A stretch of 64,000 nucleotides of DNA from Nitrospirales bacterium. GTDB lineage: Bacteria > Nitrospirota > Nitrospiria > Nitrospirales > UBA8639. The translations under genes were made by a program, and so were the position numbers. The notes under the pieces are model-generated. The model worked only from the letters and a program-made list of their open reading frames with translations. It searched no databases and had not been told where the DNA came from. Position 1 is the stretch's first letter, and each line of letters begins with the position of its first letter. The DNA lies in NCBI GenBank assembly GCA_021604145.1, contig BQIX01000001.1, positions 62,001 to 126,000 on the forward strand. Reading direction: 5' to 3'. Of this stretch, positions 31,501-41,266 are shown piece after piece.

Positions 31501-34500
31501 CATCGTGAGCAACCTCGACATAGCTTGTGGTTCCATTGAAATACCCTGAGGTATTGGCATCACCATTGAGCGCGCCTGTTTGTCCTAATGTGACGCTATT
31601 ATACGTTCCATCATTATTACTGGAGCCAAGGTCGTTGCTCGTGCTCCCACTAGTTTCTTCTAAACGCCAATAACTCAGAGGACTGAGGCTGGTAATTTCC
31701 GTGTTGAACACTCCCGGGTCTGTTGTAGCAATCGGCGCGTCGTTCTGCCCACTGACCGTAACCGTTGTGTCGTAGTTGGCGCTGGTGCCGCCGTCGCCGT
31801 CGGTGAGGACATACCGCACGGTGCGGGCTCCGGTGGTGGGGGCGTTGGTGTCGGTGTTCTCATAGGTGATGTTTTGGACCAGCGCAGAAACGGCCGTGGC
31901 ATCGGCGTTACTGTTGAGGGTGATGGCCAAGTTGGTGCCGCCACTGCCGCCGGTGAAGGACCCGATGGTGGCGCCTTGATAGGTGACGTTGGCGCCAGAG
32001 ACGCCAATCTGCCCGGCGCCGGTCCCTTGGTTGCGGATGGCTAACACATCCTCGGCATTGTCGCTGCCGACGGTGAAGGCCACGGTCAAGGTGCCGGTGT
32101 CGAAGTTCGAGGAGTCGACATCGGCGACGGCGGCGTTGGTGGACTGATCGATGACTTGGGCGCCGTCGCCTTCGGTGTAGGCCAGGGCATCGCCGCCCAG
32201 GTTGGTGATGACGGGCGCGTCGTTGACGGTATTCACATTGACGGTGGAGGTGGCCATGGGGGTGCCGGTGTCATCGCCGCCGTTAGCCGTGCCGCCACTG
32301 TCGACAATCTGGGTGAAGGTGACCACGCGATTAGCATCGGTGGGGTCCTGGCTGTTGTTGATATAGGTCATGGCGTCAATGTCATTGACGACGTTGGCGA
32401 CACTGGCGGTGCCGCCACTCAATGTGACGGTAGCGGTGGTCCCACTGACGGAGGTGCTGTAGGTAAAGTCGGTGGTGCTGCCAGATTCCCCGTTGTCGAG
32501 GGTAATGGTGGTACCATCGATGGTGATCTGTTCCTGGCCAGTCTCGGTGACGTTGGTGACGGTGAAGGTGAGCCCGGAGATGGTCTGTCCGGCTTCGACG
32601 GTGGAAATGGTGGTGCCGGTGAACAGACCAACAGCACTGCCGCCTTCCGTGTACGTGGGGTCGGAGCCGGTGGCGGTGAAGGTGGGCTCATCGTTCACGG
32701 CACTAACATTGACGGTGGTGGTTCGAATGGTCGCTCCTCCATCTCCGTCGTTTAATGTGAATCGAACGGATCGAGACCCTGTAGTGGGATCATCCGTATC
32801 CGTATTTTCATACGTAATATTTTTTATTAACGCGGTCGTAGCTATTGCATCAGCGTTACTGTTAAACGTGATGACGAGATTGCTCCCGCTGGTACCACCA
32901 GTGAAGGTCCCAATAGTGGTGCCAGCATAGGTGACGTTGGAGCCGGAGACACCAATCTGCCCGGCCCCGGTACCCTGGTTGCGAATCGCCAATACGTCTT
33001 CGGCATTGTCGCTACCGGCGGTGAAGGCGACGGTGAGACTCCCGGTATCGAAGTTGGCCGAATCGACATCGGTGACAACCGCGTCATCACCTTGTTCAAC
33101 CACGACGGCGCCATTGCCTTCGGTGTAGGCTAAGGTATCACCCGAGAGGTTTGTGACAGCTGCGGTGTCATTTTGGCCAGAAACAGTGATGGTGGTGTCG
33201 TAGTTGGCGGAAGTGGCACCATCGCCGTCGGTCAAGACATAGCGGACGGTGCGAGCGCCCGTGGTCGGGTTGTCGGTGTCGGTGTTCTCATAGGTGATGT
33301 TCTGGACCAGCGCAGAAACGGCCGTGGCATCGGCATCCAAGGTGATCACGAGATTCGTGCCCCCGGTGCCGCCGGTGAAGGTGCCGATTTGCGTGCCCCC
33401 ATAACTCACGGTGGAGCCCGACACGGTAATGTTCGAGGCCCCCGCGCCTTGATCGTGAATGGCCAGGTTGTCTTCGGCGTTGTCACTACCGGCTTGAAAG
33501 GAGACGGTCAGGGTGCCGGTGTCGAAGTCGCTCGAATCAGAGTCGGTAACTGTGGCGGCAGCGCCTTGATCGATCACGACGGCGCCGTCGCCTTCGGTGT
33601 AAGCGAGGGTATCGCCGCCCAAGTTAGTGATGACGGGTGGATCAAGGACGGTGACGTTTGCCGTACCTAACGAACTACCACCATTGTGAGCATCATGCAC
33701 TTCTTCTTCGTTTAAGGCCCGGTTGAAGAGCTGCACGCTGTCGAGTGAACCACCATAAAAACGATCGGAATCTAAGTCATGCTTGGCTCCAAAGTACATA
33801 TCAGTGGTGGGATTAAAGGAATCGCCCCCGCGGGTAGTATCAGTATTTTGCAATACGCCATCCAGGTAAACTCTCGCTCCCTCTCCTGATGCCACAGTGA
33901 GAGTATAAGTGTGCCAATCGCCATCGCCAACGATGTGACTCGCATCAAATTCGAGCGCGGTATTATCCAATGTATCGTCAGTATCGCGCATGACCGTGCG
34001 CAATATATTAGGATCCGTGCCATGCGACGCTTCATTGAGAAAAATGTTCAAGCTGTTAGTGTTATTGATATCTCCATGACTGTAGATGTATTGAAAATCA
34101 GAGCCCGTGTTATCATCAATTTTGATTTTAAAGGACAGAGAAAATTCATTGTTGATCGCAAAATCTGAGACGACGACCTTGTCATCGACCTCGTCAAAAC
34201 TGAGCGCGTTGCCGTAGACGCCGGAGACGGTCGTGGTTCCTGTCAGTGTTCCGTTATTGCTGCCCACAGCATCGGTGCCGTTGCCATCGAGGCGCCAGTA
34301 GCTCGTGGTGTCATCCAAGTCAGCGGCGAGATAGGTGAAGCTGTCACTACCGGTGTAACCTCCCGTCGGTGTGTAGGTGACAGTCCCATCATCGTTATTC
34401 ACGACGGTGCCGTTGGTGGGGTTACCTACATCCAGGACAGAAATGGTTTCGCTGTCGAGGTCTGAGTCGTTGGAGGTCAGATTAATATTGACAGCCGTAT

Positions 34501-36520
34501 TCTTACTTGTGGTAGCCGTATCATTAGTTGCCACGGGCGCTTCTGCTGCGACTGCTGCGATATCGGCGACCGATAAGGCTGCGTTGTAGACACGAACATC
34601 ATCAATAAGTCCGCCAAAATGCCATCGGCTGCCATCGTTGCTTTGGTTGCGGCCAATCCTCATATCGTTTAGGCCGGATACGTCGTCGAAGAACCTGTCC
34701 GTTGAGGCGCTACCAGTGCCATAGGTAACGTCTGCCTTTTGTCCATCGATATATAAGGTATTGCCGCTGGAATTGACGGCCACGGCCACGTGATGCCAGG
34801 CGCCGTCGTTGATCGCTGCGTTTGATGAGACCAGGAGTTCAGCCGCCTCATTGACGTAGGCCCGGTATTCTAGATTTCCACTGCTGTCTATCCTTAGGGC
34901 GACAGCATCATCATCCTCGTTGTTATTCGAAATAGAAAAGATAACTTCATTAGTGTCGGTTGTTTTGACCCAGGCCGAGATGGTTCCTTCCGTTAGGCCA
35001 CTAAAATTGCTAACGTGACTCGAGAGGTTTACATAATCGTTGGAACCGTCCAGCGAAAGCTTTCCAGCACCGACTTTGTCGGTGAGGTCGGTGGTGTCGA
35101 CCGATGCACCATTTGTGAGTGTGCCGTTATAACTATTGCCACTCGAGTCATTGGCATTCGCATCAAAGGTCCAATGTCCAGTGAGACCGGTCGTGGTATC
35201 ACCTCCCGTCGTACGGTATTCTACCGTGAGTTTGGGGCGCAGGTTGCTCGTGCCATTCTCTGAGGAACTCACGTCCCATCCATTGGTGTCATTGCTTATA
35301 ATGGCCCATCCATAATTTGTCGCACCATCGGACCAGGCCTGAAGGGTACTTTCGAGACCGGTGAGTGTCGATGACCCCGTTGATCCGGGATTCGTCACGA
35401 TTGCATCAGCGGTTGAAGCGGCCTCCGTTCCATTCGTTTGAATCCCACTGGACATGGAATTCCAGGTTGAACTCTCACTCCATGTTGATAGCATTCGATA
35501 CAGGCTGATGGTCGCTGATGAATCTGATGGGTTGGTGACATCTAAGGTCAGACTAGCCGAAATAATCTTCGCTCCCAATGGAATCTGCCCTGTACCACTT
35601 CCAAATAAGTTGTCAAACCGGATCAAGGCTTGGGTTTCCCCACTCTGGTCGACCTCCAATTCAGTTTCGCTCCCATGCGATGTGTTCGGTGTGACTTCAT
35701 CCAGGTAGGTGTCTTCCGTGTTGGCATATCCATCAATGCCTTCTTGAAAAGATATGGTAGTATCGCCATCTGCCAAAATGCCTGACCAGACCTGTTGGAC
35801 CTGAGTGCTAAACGCGACGACGGTTTCGATGTGGCCAGTGGCGACTTCTAAGTCCCAGTCACCACCTAGGCCGGCACTACCCGTTAAATCGTTACTGGCG
35901 GCGACATCGGCGCCGGTGAGCTGGGCCAGGCGTGCGGCGGCGGCTTGACCAGCTTCGCCTTCCCCAAAGTTACAGCCGTAGATCAAGAAGTCGGCTTCGG
36001 CTCCAAGGGCTTGCCCGATCACCGAGAGCTCATCGGCATACTCGTTTTGCATGGACTCCAGCGTGAGGGCACCAGTTCCTAATCGCAATTCCCCTTGGTC
36101 GCCATGGGAGATGAGATGGATGGCATCGACGTCGGTACGGCCTTGCAGGATGTCGGCGATGTGTTCGATGCCGTCCCGGGTCGTATCCAAGAGGAGAACC
36201 TCTGCTTTGGAGTGAATGCCTTCTATGAGTACTTGATAATTCTCGACGCTGGAATCGATGAACACCAGCTCCCGTCGATCTGATGGCACGTCCAAGGTGG
36301 TGAGGGAGTGAAGCAAGGTGTCGTCCGTGGTGGGCGGGGGGAAACTGTTCGGGGTATCGTCTTTGAGAGACGTGTCAGGAGTTGGTTGGGTCTGGGCTTC
36401 GTCAACGACCTCGGCGCCGGTCACAAGGGCGGCTCCGTCAAGCATGAGGCGCGGCTCGAGGACAAGGAGTGAGGCTTTCAGAGAGGCGTGACTGTCTTGC
36501 GTGCAAGCATGATCGTGCAT
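28520..36520 (-). CDS. Giant modular surface/secreted protein: LEPR motif, DUF4347, DNRLRE-like, three LamG-like domains, Ig/VCBS-like and cadherin-like repeats, Pro-rich tail and C-terminal hydrophobic segment
   Basis: Single 8-kb ORF (track 28520..36550). A GGAGAG site 9 nt upstream favours ATG at 36520. Motifs: [34 protein letters not shown]...[14 protein letters not shown]...[15 protein letters not shown] (DUF4347); [16 protein letters not shown] (LamG); repeated [49 protein letters not shown] tail. Confidence 0.92.
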   Translation of the reverse strand: MHDHACTQDSHASLKASLLVLEPRLMLDGAALVTGAEVVDEAQTQPTPDTSLKDDTPNSFPPPTTDDTLLHSLTTLDVPSDRRELVFIDSSVENYQVLIEGIHSKAEVLLLDTTRDGIEHIADILQGRTDVDAIHLISHGDQGELRLGTGALTLESMQNEYADELSVIGQALGAEADFLIYGCNFGEGEAGQAAAARLAQLTGADVAASNDLTGSAGLGGDWDLEVATGHIETVVAFSTQVQQVWSGILADGDTTISFQEGIDGYANTEDTYLDEVTPNTSHGSETELEVDQSGETQALIRFDNLFGSGTGQIPLGAKIISASLTLDVTNPSDSSATISLYRMLSTWSESSTWNSMSSGIQTNGTEAASTADAIVTNPGSTGSSTLTGLESTLQAWSDGATNYGWAIISNDTNGWDVSSSENGTSNLRPKLTVEYRTTGGDTTTGLTGHWTFDANANDSSGNSYNGTLTNGASVDTTDLTDKVGAGKLSLDGSNDYVNLSSHVSNFSGLTEGTISAWVKTTDTNEVIFSISNNNEDDDAVALRIDSSGNLEYRAYVNEAAELLVSSNAAINDGAWHHVAVAVNSSGNTLYIDGQKADVTYGTGSASTDRFFDDVSGLNDMRIGRNQSNDGSRWHFGGLIDDVRVYNAALSVADIAAVAAEAPVATNDTATTSKNTAVNINLTSNDSDLDSETISVLDVGNPTNGTVVNNDDGTVTYTPTGGYTGSDSFTYLAADLDDTTSYWRLDGNGTDAVGSNNGTLTGTTTVSGVYGNALSFDEVDDKVVVSDFAINNEFSLSFKIKIDDNTGSDFQYIYSHGDINNTNSLNIFLNEASHGTDPNILRTVMRDTDDTLDNTALEFDASHIVGDGDWHTYTLTVASGEGARVYLDGVLQNTDTTRGGDSFNPTTDMYFGAKHDLDSDRFYGGSLDSVQLFNRALNEEEVHDAHNGGSSLGTANVTVLDPPVITNLGGDTLAYTEGDGAVVIDQGAAATVTDSDSSDFDTGTLTVSFQAGSDNAEDNLAIHDQGAGASNITVSGSTVSYGGTQIGTFTGGTGGTNLVITLDADATAVSALVQNITYENTDTDNPTTGARTVRYVLTDGDGATSANYDTTITVSGQNDTAAVTNLSGDTLAYTEGNGAVVVEQGDDAVVTDVDSANFDTGSLTVAFTAGSDNAEDVLAIRNQGTGAGQIGVSGSNVTYAGTTIGTFTGGTSGSNLVITFNSNADAIATTALIKNITYENTDTDDPTTGSRSVRFTLNDGDGGATIRTTTVNVSAVNDEPTFTATGSDPTYTEGGSAVGLFTGTTISTVEAGQTISGLTFTVTNVTETGQEQITIDGTTITLDNGESGSTTDFTYSTSVSGTTATVTLSGGTASVANVVNDIDAMTYINNSQDPTDANRVVTFTQIVDSGGTANGGDDTGTPMATSTVNVNTVNDAPVITNLGGDALAYTEGDGAQVIDQSTNAAVADVDSSNFDTGTLTVAFTVGSDNAEDVLAIRNQGTGAGQIGVSGANVTYQGATIGSFTGGSGGTNLAITLNSNADATAVSALVQNITYENTDTNAPTTGARTVRYVLTDGDGGTSANYDTTVTVSGQNDAPIATTDPGVFNTEITSLSPLSYWRLEETSGSTSNDLGSSNNDGTYNSVTLGQTGALNGDANTSGYFNGTTSYVEVAHDASYLLDDGSVQLWFKADSIGTIQGLFSKDSTGHDTGGHLTIRLLASGQLEARLQSTGADFIITTTSTATAGTWHHVAFTFGADGMALYFDGQSEATDSYTGGLGTTSGGSGNFDPIAIGASTRTSGDLVATPLDNFFAGFIDEVAIFGNQLDTETIQDLYAAGIQDYTVAEEGTLVVSTSEGVLSNDFDVDGDTLTASLVTGPSNAASFTLNPDGSFTYTPVVNFNGTDTFTYQVSDGNGGTDTATATITVTAVNDAPVLDNASTMTLTNIAEDDTASAGDTVATIISSAGGDRITDVDTGAAEGIAVIGVDDTNGQWQYNTGSGWTAFGAVTNTNAVLLDSIASIRFVPNANYVGSAGAITFRAWDTTTGSNGDTGVDVSTNGGTTAYSTVTETATLTVTAVNDAPVLTPSTPSLTTITEDDTSNSGNLISAIVTTDISDVDSGAAEGIAITSLNSSNGTWEYNTGSGWTAVGTVTNTSALLLRATDSLRFVPDGQNADTASVTYRAWDQSSGAAGTKVDASTNGGTTAFSTATDTASITVTAVNDAPTITSNGGGGTANINVVEGNTAVTTVVSTDVDVPADTLSYSLVGGADQGVFSLDANTGALTFNTAPAFASPADADMDNVYEVQVQVSDGNGGTDLQTITVTVTDTNTTPSITSDGGGATASVNVAEATTNVTTVTATDADLPGETLTFQLVGGTDRSRFTIHATTGALTFTTPPDFETPGDANGDNVYHVQVQVRDSQGHTDTQTLDVTVTNVMEAAPPLQAPPAEQEAAPSSKEDSPLEEPAPETIATSQPTLPTDTPPNAVAPVILEDEASPAQGPPPATPAGVIDPMQPHTIELLSPLQLTQLTATNIPVLDAALSRSLVSALTSEAPRPLLSGELATQLDTLAQHLHDTLQHEQDETQMLTGVATGGGLTVSAGYLAWVLRGTSLLSSLLASFPAWGHFDPLPVLTGGYTARKAELDANDSVTDQENHEHQGIDKIFRDTP
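29220..29860 (-). repeat. Two tandem cadherin-like modules within the giant protein
   Basis: [26 protein letters not shown]...[16 protein letters not shown] and [26 protein letters not shown]...[16 protein letters not shown]. Confidence 0.8.
29860..30745 (-). repeat. Two tandem ~145-aa modules within the giant protein
   Basis: [20 protein letters not shown]...[26 protein letters not shown] and [19 protein letters not shown]...[26 protein letters not shown]. Confidence 0.8.
31750..33650 (-). repeat. Array of YTEG-type modules, including three close copies of [19 protein letters not shown]
   Basis: Protein repeats plus near-identical DNA, e.g. GTGTTCTCATAGGTGATGTT(T/C)TGGACCAGCGCAGAAACGGCCGTGGCATCGGC at ~31854 and ~33282. 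Confidence 0.85.
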
Positions 36521-36759
36521 AACCCGAGTCTCTCCAGGGGAGCATGACACCCGTATTGTCGAGGAACAATTTGCCTACTCTTTAACTTTCGGCATTCTCT
36601 TTAGGAAGTTGACGGCACGAATTTGAACGGGAAGTGGAATGATGTGCAAGGTAGAGGAACAACCGACTAGCGATACGAACCAGTAATAAGAACGTGGAAT
36701 GAACGAACCCGTAGGGCGGAGTGTGTGAATGGTCTGTAATGACGTGCAATGTTGGGTGT

Positions 36760-38886
36760 TTACCAACTCAATTCTTTGAGAAGAGTCGGAAGGATGGTAT
36801 CGCCGACACGTGTGAGTAAACTCTTTGGTGTGCCGTGAATATGAAGCACCCCTTTGATCACTTGATGATCGAGCACGTGCTTGTCCGTTGGCATGAGGGT
36901 GACTCGATAAATAGCCGTCTCCGGATGCAGATTGCCGTCCGGGTCTTCGCGAACAGCGATATTTCCACCGAACACCGACGCCAGATAGGGTATGACGAGT
37001 GTGTCTTCATCGATCTCGCGTATTTCGCGAATATGGGCATGCCGAATCATGCGCATAGGATCATCGGGTATGAACCGTGCTTCTTGCCCAATGGCTAAAC
37101 GGTCGAGATCATGTTCAGGAGCCAATGCGAGAAGTTCTGCTCGAGTTGGGTCAATGACCCGTGCGAGTGGTAAGGATTCATCGATCCAGCGGTCCGGGTG
37201 CAGCGACGTTTGCACATCCATCACGATACCTGAGAACGGAGATGTTATGGTTAATTGGTCTTGCCGTTCCAGGAGTCCCTCCAATTCCGAGCGGCGAGTC
37301 TTCAGTTCTTCAATCACAACGGCCTTGTCGGCGATGTGCTCGGTGTGGCTCGTGAGTCGTTTGAGCCGGAGCTGCAGAGCCGTGAGTTGTTGCCGGGTCT
37401 GGAGAATATCATGCTCTAGTTGTGGCGATTCTACGTTGGCTAAGAGCTCGCCTTGTTGAACGGGTTGTCCATTCTGCATTGTCGTGTGAAGAAGACGTCC
37501 GGGGGCCGGCGAAAAAATGGTCGTATGATGTTGGGCTTGCAGAATCGCCGGTATGGCGACGCGAGTATTCCAAGGAATACACACGGCCATGGTGAGGAAA
37601 ACGAGGACCATGCCTGACAGCCACGCGCGAGGTGTTCGTGCAATGTCGGCTTTCAGATTCCACCATTCTCGAAGTTCGTGCCCGATCGGCCAGAGAATAA
37701 ACCAGACGATTTCAATGATAAACAAAATGACGCCCAAGAGTTTGAAGAAAAAATGGTAGACCAACAGGGCAATGCCGAGGAACAGCAGGAACCGAAATAT
37801 CCACACGCTCCAGGCGTAGATGATGAGGATGGTTCTCATACGTGGTGAAAATACTTCTGGGGGGGCGATGCCGATGTCGAATAGCCATTCGCGCAGCTTC
37901 CAACGGCCCAATGCGAAGGCGCGCATTTGAAGATTGGGGACCCCAAGCCAGTCTGAAAGAAAGTAGTAGCCATCGAATCGCAGGAGCGGGTTGAGGTTGA
38001 TGGTCAGGGAGAGAATCCAACTTGTGGTCGCGAGGGTAAAGGCGATACTGCGAAGAATGCCGTCAGGCAAAAAGTTCCAAAGAAAGGTTGCGAGCATCGC
38101 CACCATCAGCTCAACCATCACGCCTGCGGCGGCAATGGTGAGACGTTCTTTGCGTCCAGTGAGCCGCCAGGTGTCGGTCGTGTCGGTGTAGAGCACAGGA
38201 AACATCACGAGCATGGCGACGCCCATGGTGTGAATGCGGCATCCATATTGCGTTGCTCTATAGGCATGCGCCAATTCATGCAGAACTTTGATTCCACAGA
38301 GTGCCAGGCCGAATGCCAGCATGCCCTCCAGCGTGAACATATGCACGAAGGTATTGGTAAAGGTTTCCCATTGTCGACTGACCATGATCAGGCCTGCCGC
38401 GCCAAGAAGGCTGACAATCATGCCCGCTGTGGAGGTCATGAGAGGCCTGACGTATGGTAGCGTTGCATGTAAAAAACGGTCTGGACGGGCAAGAGGAGTT
38501 TTGAAAAAGAGGTAATGATGGATGATCCACATGAGCCAGTGTTGCTGTGACGCTTCCGCTTGGGCGACAAATGCCGCGTTGCCGCCTTCGAGTGGGGCTT
38601 GCGTTAGATGGTTTGCGTGCAGAAAAAAAATGAGGTCGGTGATGTCTTGTGTCGTAATAGAATCCGTGGTCTCGGATTCCATTTTTTCCATAAGCCGTTG
38701 GACCGTTCCACACGTCCAACGGCTGAGTATGTGGTATGCCGTCCATCCGATTTGTATGTACCGATTGGCTACTGGATCGATGATGGTCCACGTGGGTTCG
38801 CCTTGAAGGGTCGGGGGACCCTTGACGATCTGGAGATCGTGTCGTAGCGAAGGAAGTGCGTTGTCCTGTTGTGATGCGTGTGCCAT
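36760..38886 (-). CDS. M50/site-2-protease-like metalloprotease fused to a C-terminal HlyD/biotinyl-lipoyl-like adaptor domain
   Basis: HELAHAYRATQYGC (HExxH); LNPLLRFDGYYFLSDWLGVPN (NPxxxxDG-like); multiple TMs; then TTIFSPAPGRLLHTTMQNGQPVQQGELLANVESPQLEHDILQTRQQLTALQ and ITSPFSGIVMDV. Start reassigned to 38886 (TAATG overlap with the preceding gene's stop) rather than 38985. Confidence 0.88.
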   Translation of the reverse strand: MAHASQQDNALPSLRHDLQIVKGPPTLQGEPTWTIIDPVANRYIQIGWTAYHILSRWTCGTVQRLMEKMESETTDSITTQDITDLIFFLHANHLTQAPLEGGNAAFVAQAEASQQHWLMWIIHHYLFFKTPLARPDRFLHATLPYVRPLMTSTAGMIVSLLGAAGLIMVSRQWETFTNTFVHMFTLEGMLAFGLALCGIKVLHELAHAYRATQYGCRIHTMGVAMLVMFPVLYTDTTDTWRLTGRKERLTIAAAGVMVELMVAMLATFLWNFLPDGILRSIAFTLATTSWILSLTINLNPLLRFDGYYFLSDWLGVPNLQMRAFALGRWKLREWLFDIGIAPPEVFSPRMRTILIIYAWSVWIFRFLLFLGIALLVYHFFFKLLGVILFIIEIVWFILWPIGHELREWWNLKADIARTPRAWLSGMVLVFLTMAVCIPWNTRVAIPAILQAQHHTTIFSPAPGRLLHTTMQNGQPVQQGELLANVESPQLEHDILQTRQQLTALQLRLKRLTSHTEHIADKAVVIEELKTRRSELEGLLERQDQLTITSPFSGIVMDVQTSLHPDRWIDESLPLARVIDPTRAELLALAPEHDLDRLAIGQEARFIPDDPMRMIRHAHIREIREIDEDTLVIPYLASVFGGNIAVREDPDGNLHPETAIYRVTLMPTDKHVLDHQVIKGVLHIHGTPKSLLTRVGDTILPTLLKELSW

Positions 38887-40343
38887 TACAGACCAAGAAA
38901 TTGACGCATGAAGGCCATAGGCCGACGGAACAGCAGGAACCCAAGCGACACCTGGTCTCCATAAATTTTGGCCGTTCCGCGCCATCCGATACGCACCTCA
39001 GGATCAGGATCATTGAACGTTCCGGTGACTCGATAGGCAAGGATGTGATCCGGCAATGGCATGGCTTGGTAGCTGGCACGAGTGAGTGTTGCGCCTAAGG
39101 TCTCGAGGGGGCGTGCATCCAGGAAGACTTCGATGTCCGCGCCTTCGTTCAAGACGATTGCGTCATTGACGGGCAGATCGATCCGCAATTCAATGTGTGT
39201 GGGATCGGCAATATCCATAATGCGTTGTCCCACTTCAATCGGACGCCCAATCCAATCCGACTTGGCAGAGTAGATAAGGAGTCCTGATTTTGCCGCCTTG
39301 ACTTCGATTTGTTCGAGTCGTTCCAACGCAAAATCACGTTTGGTTTCATTCAATCGCACGTCAGTGATTAACAGCGAGGCTTGGGCGTTGTCCTCTCCTT
39401 CGAAGAAGGCTCCCTGTGCGGCTTTTCGATATTCCGCCACCGCTTTTGCCAGATTTTGTTCGGCCACTTCATACTGACTGCGGAAATTCGTGTCTTCATA
39501 GACGAATGCCGTTTGGCCTTTGGCAACCAGCGTATTGGGGGGGACCAGAATGTCTGCAATGACGCCATCCATGGGTGCGCTGACCACTGCCGGGTCTTTC
39601 GCCACAATCTCCATTGGAGCCAGCGTCGACATGCTGACGGGTAGGTGTAATCCAATGAGCGTGATCAGTAACGCGAGCCACCACCAATATCGAGAGAAAG
39701 TTTTCGGTCTGGCTGTCTTCTTGTTTCCACACAAGGCACCCCAGGCATGGGCGTAGGTATCGCTGAGCCGCTGAGCGACGCTGGCTTCGCTGTCGAGCCA
39801 TGGCGTTTCCTTGGCAAGCCAGAGTCCGCCAAGGAACGTGCCGTTCGAGAGCACGAAGGGACACCATAGGACATGGGCAAAACTGAACTCTCGCCATTGG
39901 GTTTTCAAGTCGGGAGGGCAATCGTCCACGGTCCAGCGCTGTGTCGTCGGGATGTCGTGTTTGTTTCGAATGGCATGCAGCGTTCGTTCGAGCCATTGGG
40001 TAATCGGAGCTTCGCGCTGAATCATTGGCAAACTTGATGCGGTTTCGACGTGACATCGATTTCGTGCCGAGGCTCCGGCGCTAAAGACAAAGGCTTGCCG
40101 ATAAGGAAGAAGTTGGCGTGTGTTGTTGACGGCGAGAAATTGCAGCTCTTTGACGGTCTGTGCGTTTCGGGCTTGCGGCTCGAGCTGTAACAAGATGTAG
40201 ACGGCTTGTTGTTCAAGTTCTGAAGACTTGTGAGGTGGGTGACCGTTTGCTATCGACGATATGGATGAAGATGATGCGTGTGCTGGGTCCGTTTCGAGTG
40301 CGTGGTCTGTCGAGTGAGGTGTCATTGTGATGGTGTGGTGCAT
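38886..40343 (-). CDS. GAF-like N-terminal domain fused to an HlyD-family membrane-fusion domain
   Basis: N-terminal cytosolic-looking region (ARNAQTVKELQFLAVNNTRQLLPYRQAFVF...FAHVLWCPFVLSNGTFLGGLWLAKETPW); one TM (WWWLALLITLIGLHLPVSM); HlyD part DPAVVSAPMDGVIADILVPPNTLVAKGQTAFVYED. Confidence 0.85.
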   Translation of the reverse strand: MHHTITMTPHSTDHALETDPAHASSSSISSIANGHPPHKSSELEQQAVYILLQLEPQARNAQTVKELQFLAVNNTRQLLPYRQAFVFSAGASARNRCHVETASSLPMIQREAPITQWLERTLHAIRNKHDIPTTQRWTVDDCPPDLKTQWREFSFAHVLWCPFVLSNGTFLGGLWLAKETPWLDSEASVAQRLSDTYAHAWGALCGNKKTARPKTFSRYWWWLALLITLIGLHLPVSMSTLAPMEIVAKDPAVVSAPMDGVIADILVPPNTLVAKGQTAFVYEDTNFRSQYEVAEQNLAKAVAEYRKAAQGAFFEGEDNAQASLLITDVRLNETKRDFALERLEQIEVKAAKSGLLIYSAKSDWIGRPIEVGQRIMDIADPTHIELRIDLPVNDAIVLNEGADIEVFLDARPLETLGATLTRASYQAMPLPDHILAYRVTGTFNDPDPEVRIGWRGTAKIYGDQVSLGFLLFRRPMAFMRQFLGL

Positions 40344-40369
40344 CCAAGGTAGAACATGGATATCATGCG

Positions 40370-41266
40370 TTATTGCGGTGTCGTCGAGAGCGATGGTGTT
40401 CGACGCGACCGTCTCGTCAGGCGGCGAGATGGTTGTGTGTGTTCAGTGCTGTCGGCTTGTGTGAGATTCTCAGGGTTATTCGGAAAGTTCGCGCTGCCGC
40501 TCATGCCGGAGAGCAGGGCGCGCCGGGTATTATTGAATGTTCCTGTGACGCGAATGGTTTGACTGACCGGATCGACGCTGGCGCCGAGTTCGATGACATG
40601 TGCCTTGAACGTCTTACCCGTTTCGTCAACCTTAAAGTGAAACGGCATGCCTTTTTTTAACCACTGCAGTGCGGAAGAGGGGATAATCAACTCAATCTCA
40701 AATCGACTGTCGTCGAGAATGTTCATCAACTCATCATAGGGATTGACGCTTTCATGTTGGTTGACCAGCGTTTTCACGACCCGTCCTGAGAAGGGCGCAT
40801 GAATGCGGCAGTGTTTGACGTTGATTCGTGAGAGGTAAATGGCGGCAATGGATTTTTTGACATCAACTTTGGAGATGTCGACTTCTAACTGTCCAATCGC
40901 GTTGAGTTTTGATAACTCCAGATTATTTTCCAATGTTTTGAGTTTGGCTTCGTAGTCAGCATGGGCTGCATGGAGTTGGGCTTTGTATTTCATGCAATCA
41001 AACGCCACCAAGATCTGTCCCTTGCGAAATCGCTGGCCGTCTTTCACGGGGAGGTGGTGAATACGCGCTTGAATTTCACTGGAGATTGTGGCGCGCACGG
41101 CAGGTTTGATAATGCCGCGAATGGTATTGAGTTCAGAAGTCTGAGCTTGTGGAACCGGCTTGCTTCGAGCTTCCGCGTTCTCGAGCGTACCGGTTGCCAG
41201 ATTCATCGCGACGGTTCCGAGGCCGATGATGGCGAGTTGGTATAATCGTGTGAAGCAAACAGTCAT
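40370..41266 (-). CDS. HlyD/RND-type periplasmic adaptor (membrane-fusion protein)
   Basis: IRGIIKPAVRATISSEIQARIHHLPVKDGQRFRKGQILVAFDCMKYKAQLHAAHADYEAK...CRIHAPFSGRVVKTLVNQHESV. Confidence 0.88.
   Translation of the reverse strand: MTVCFTRLYQLAIIGLGTVAMNLATGTLENAEARSKPVPQAQTSELNTIRGIIKPAVRATISSEIQARIHHLPVKDGQRFRKGQILVAFDCMKYKAQLHAAHADYEAKLKTLENNLELSKLNAIGQLEVDISKVDVKKSIAAIYLSRINVKHCRIHAPFSGRVVKTLVNQHESVNPYDELMNILDDSRFEIELIIPSSALQWLKKGMPFHFKVDETGKTFKAHVIELGASVDPVSQTIRVTGTFNNTRRALLSGMSGSANFPNNPENLTQADSTEHTQPSRRLTRRSRRTPSLSTTPQ

Noticed and set aside
31750-33650. Possible CRISPR-like array because of periodic DNA similarity
   Set aside because: Repeat units are hundreds of bp, in frame and encode adhesin-type domains; no short repeat/spacer pattern.
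28943-33670. Many long plus-strand ORFs (e.g. 32156..32755, 33173..33670) opposite the giant gene
   Set aside because: Low-complexity Gly/Val/Ser-rich translations that mirror the repeats of the giant ORF on the other strand; no independent motifs or start context.
28520-36520. Classical RTX adhesin secreted by type I secretion
   Set aside because: No GGxGxDxxx nonapeptide arrays seen and no linked ABC exporter; the C-terminus is hydrophobic/anchor-like.
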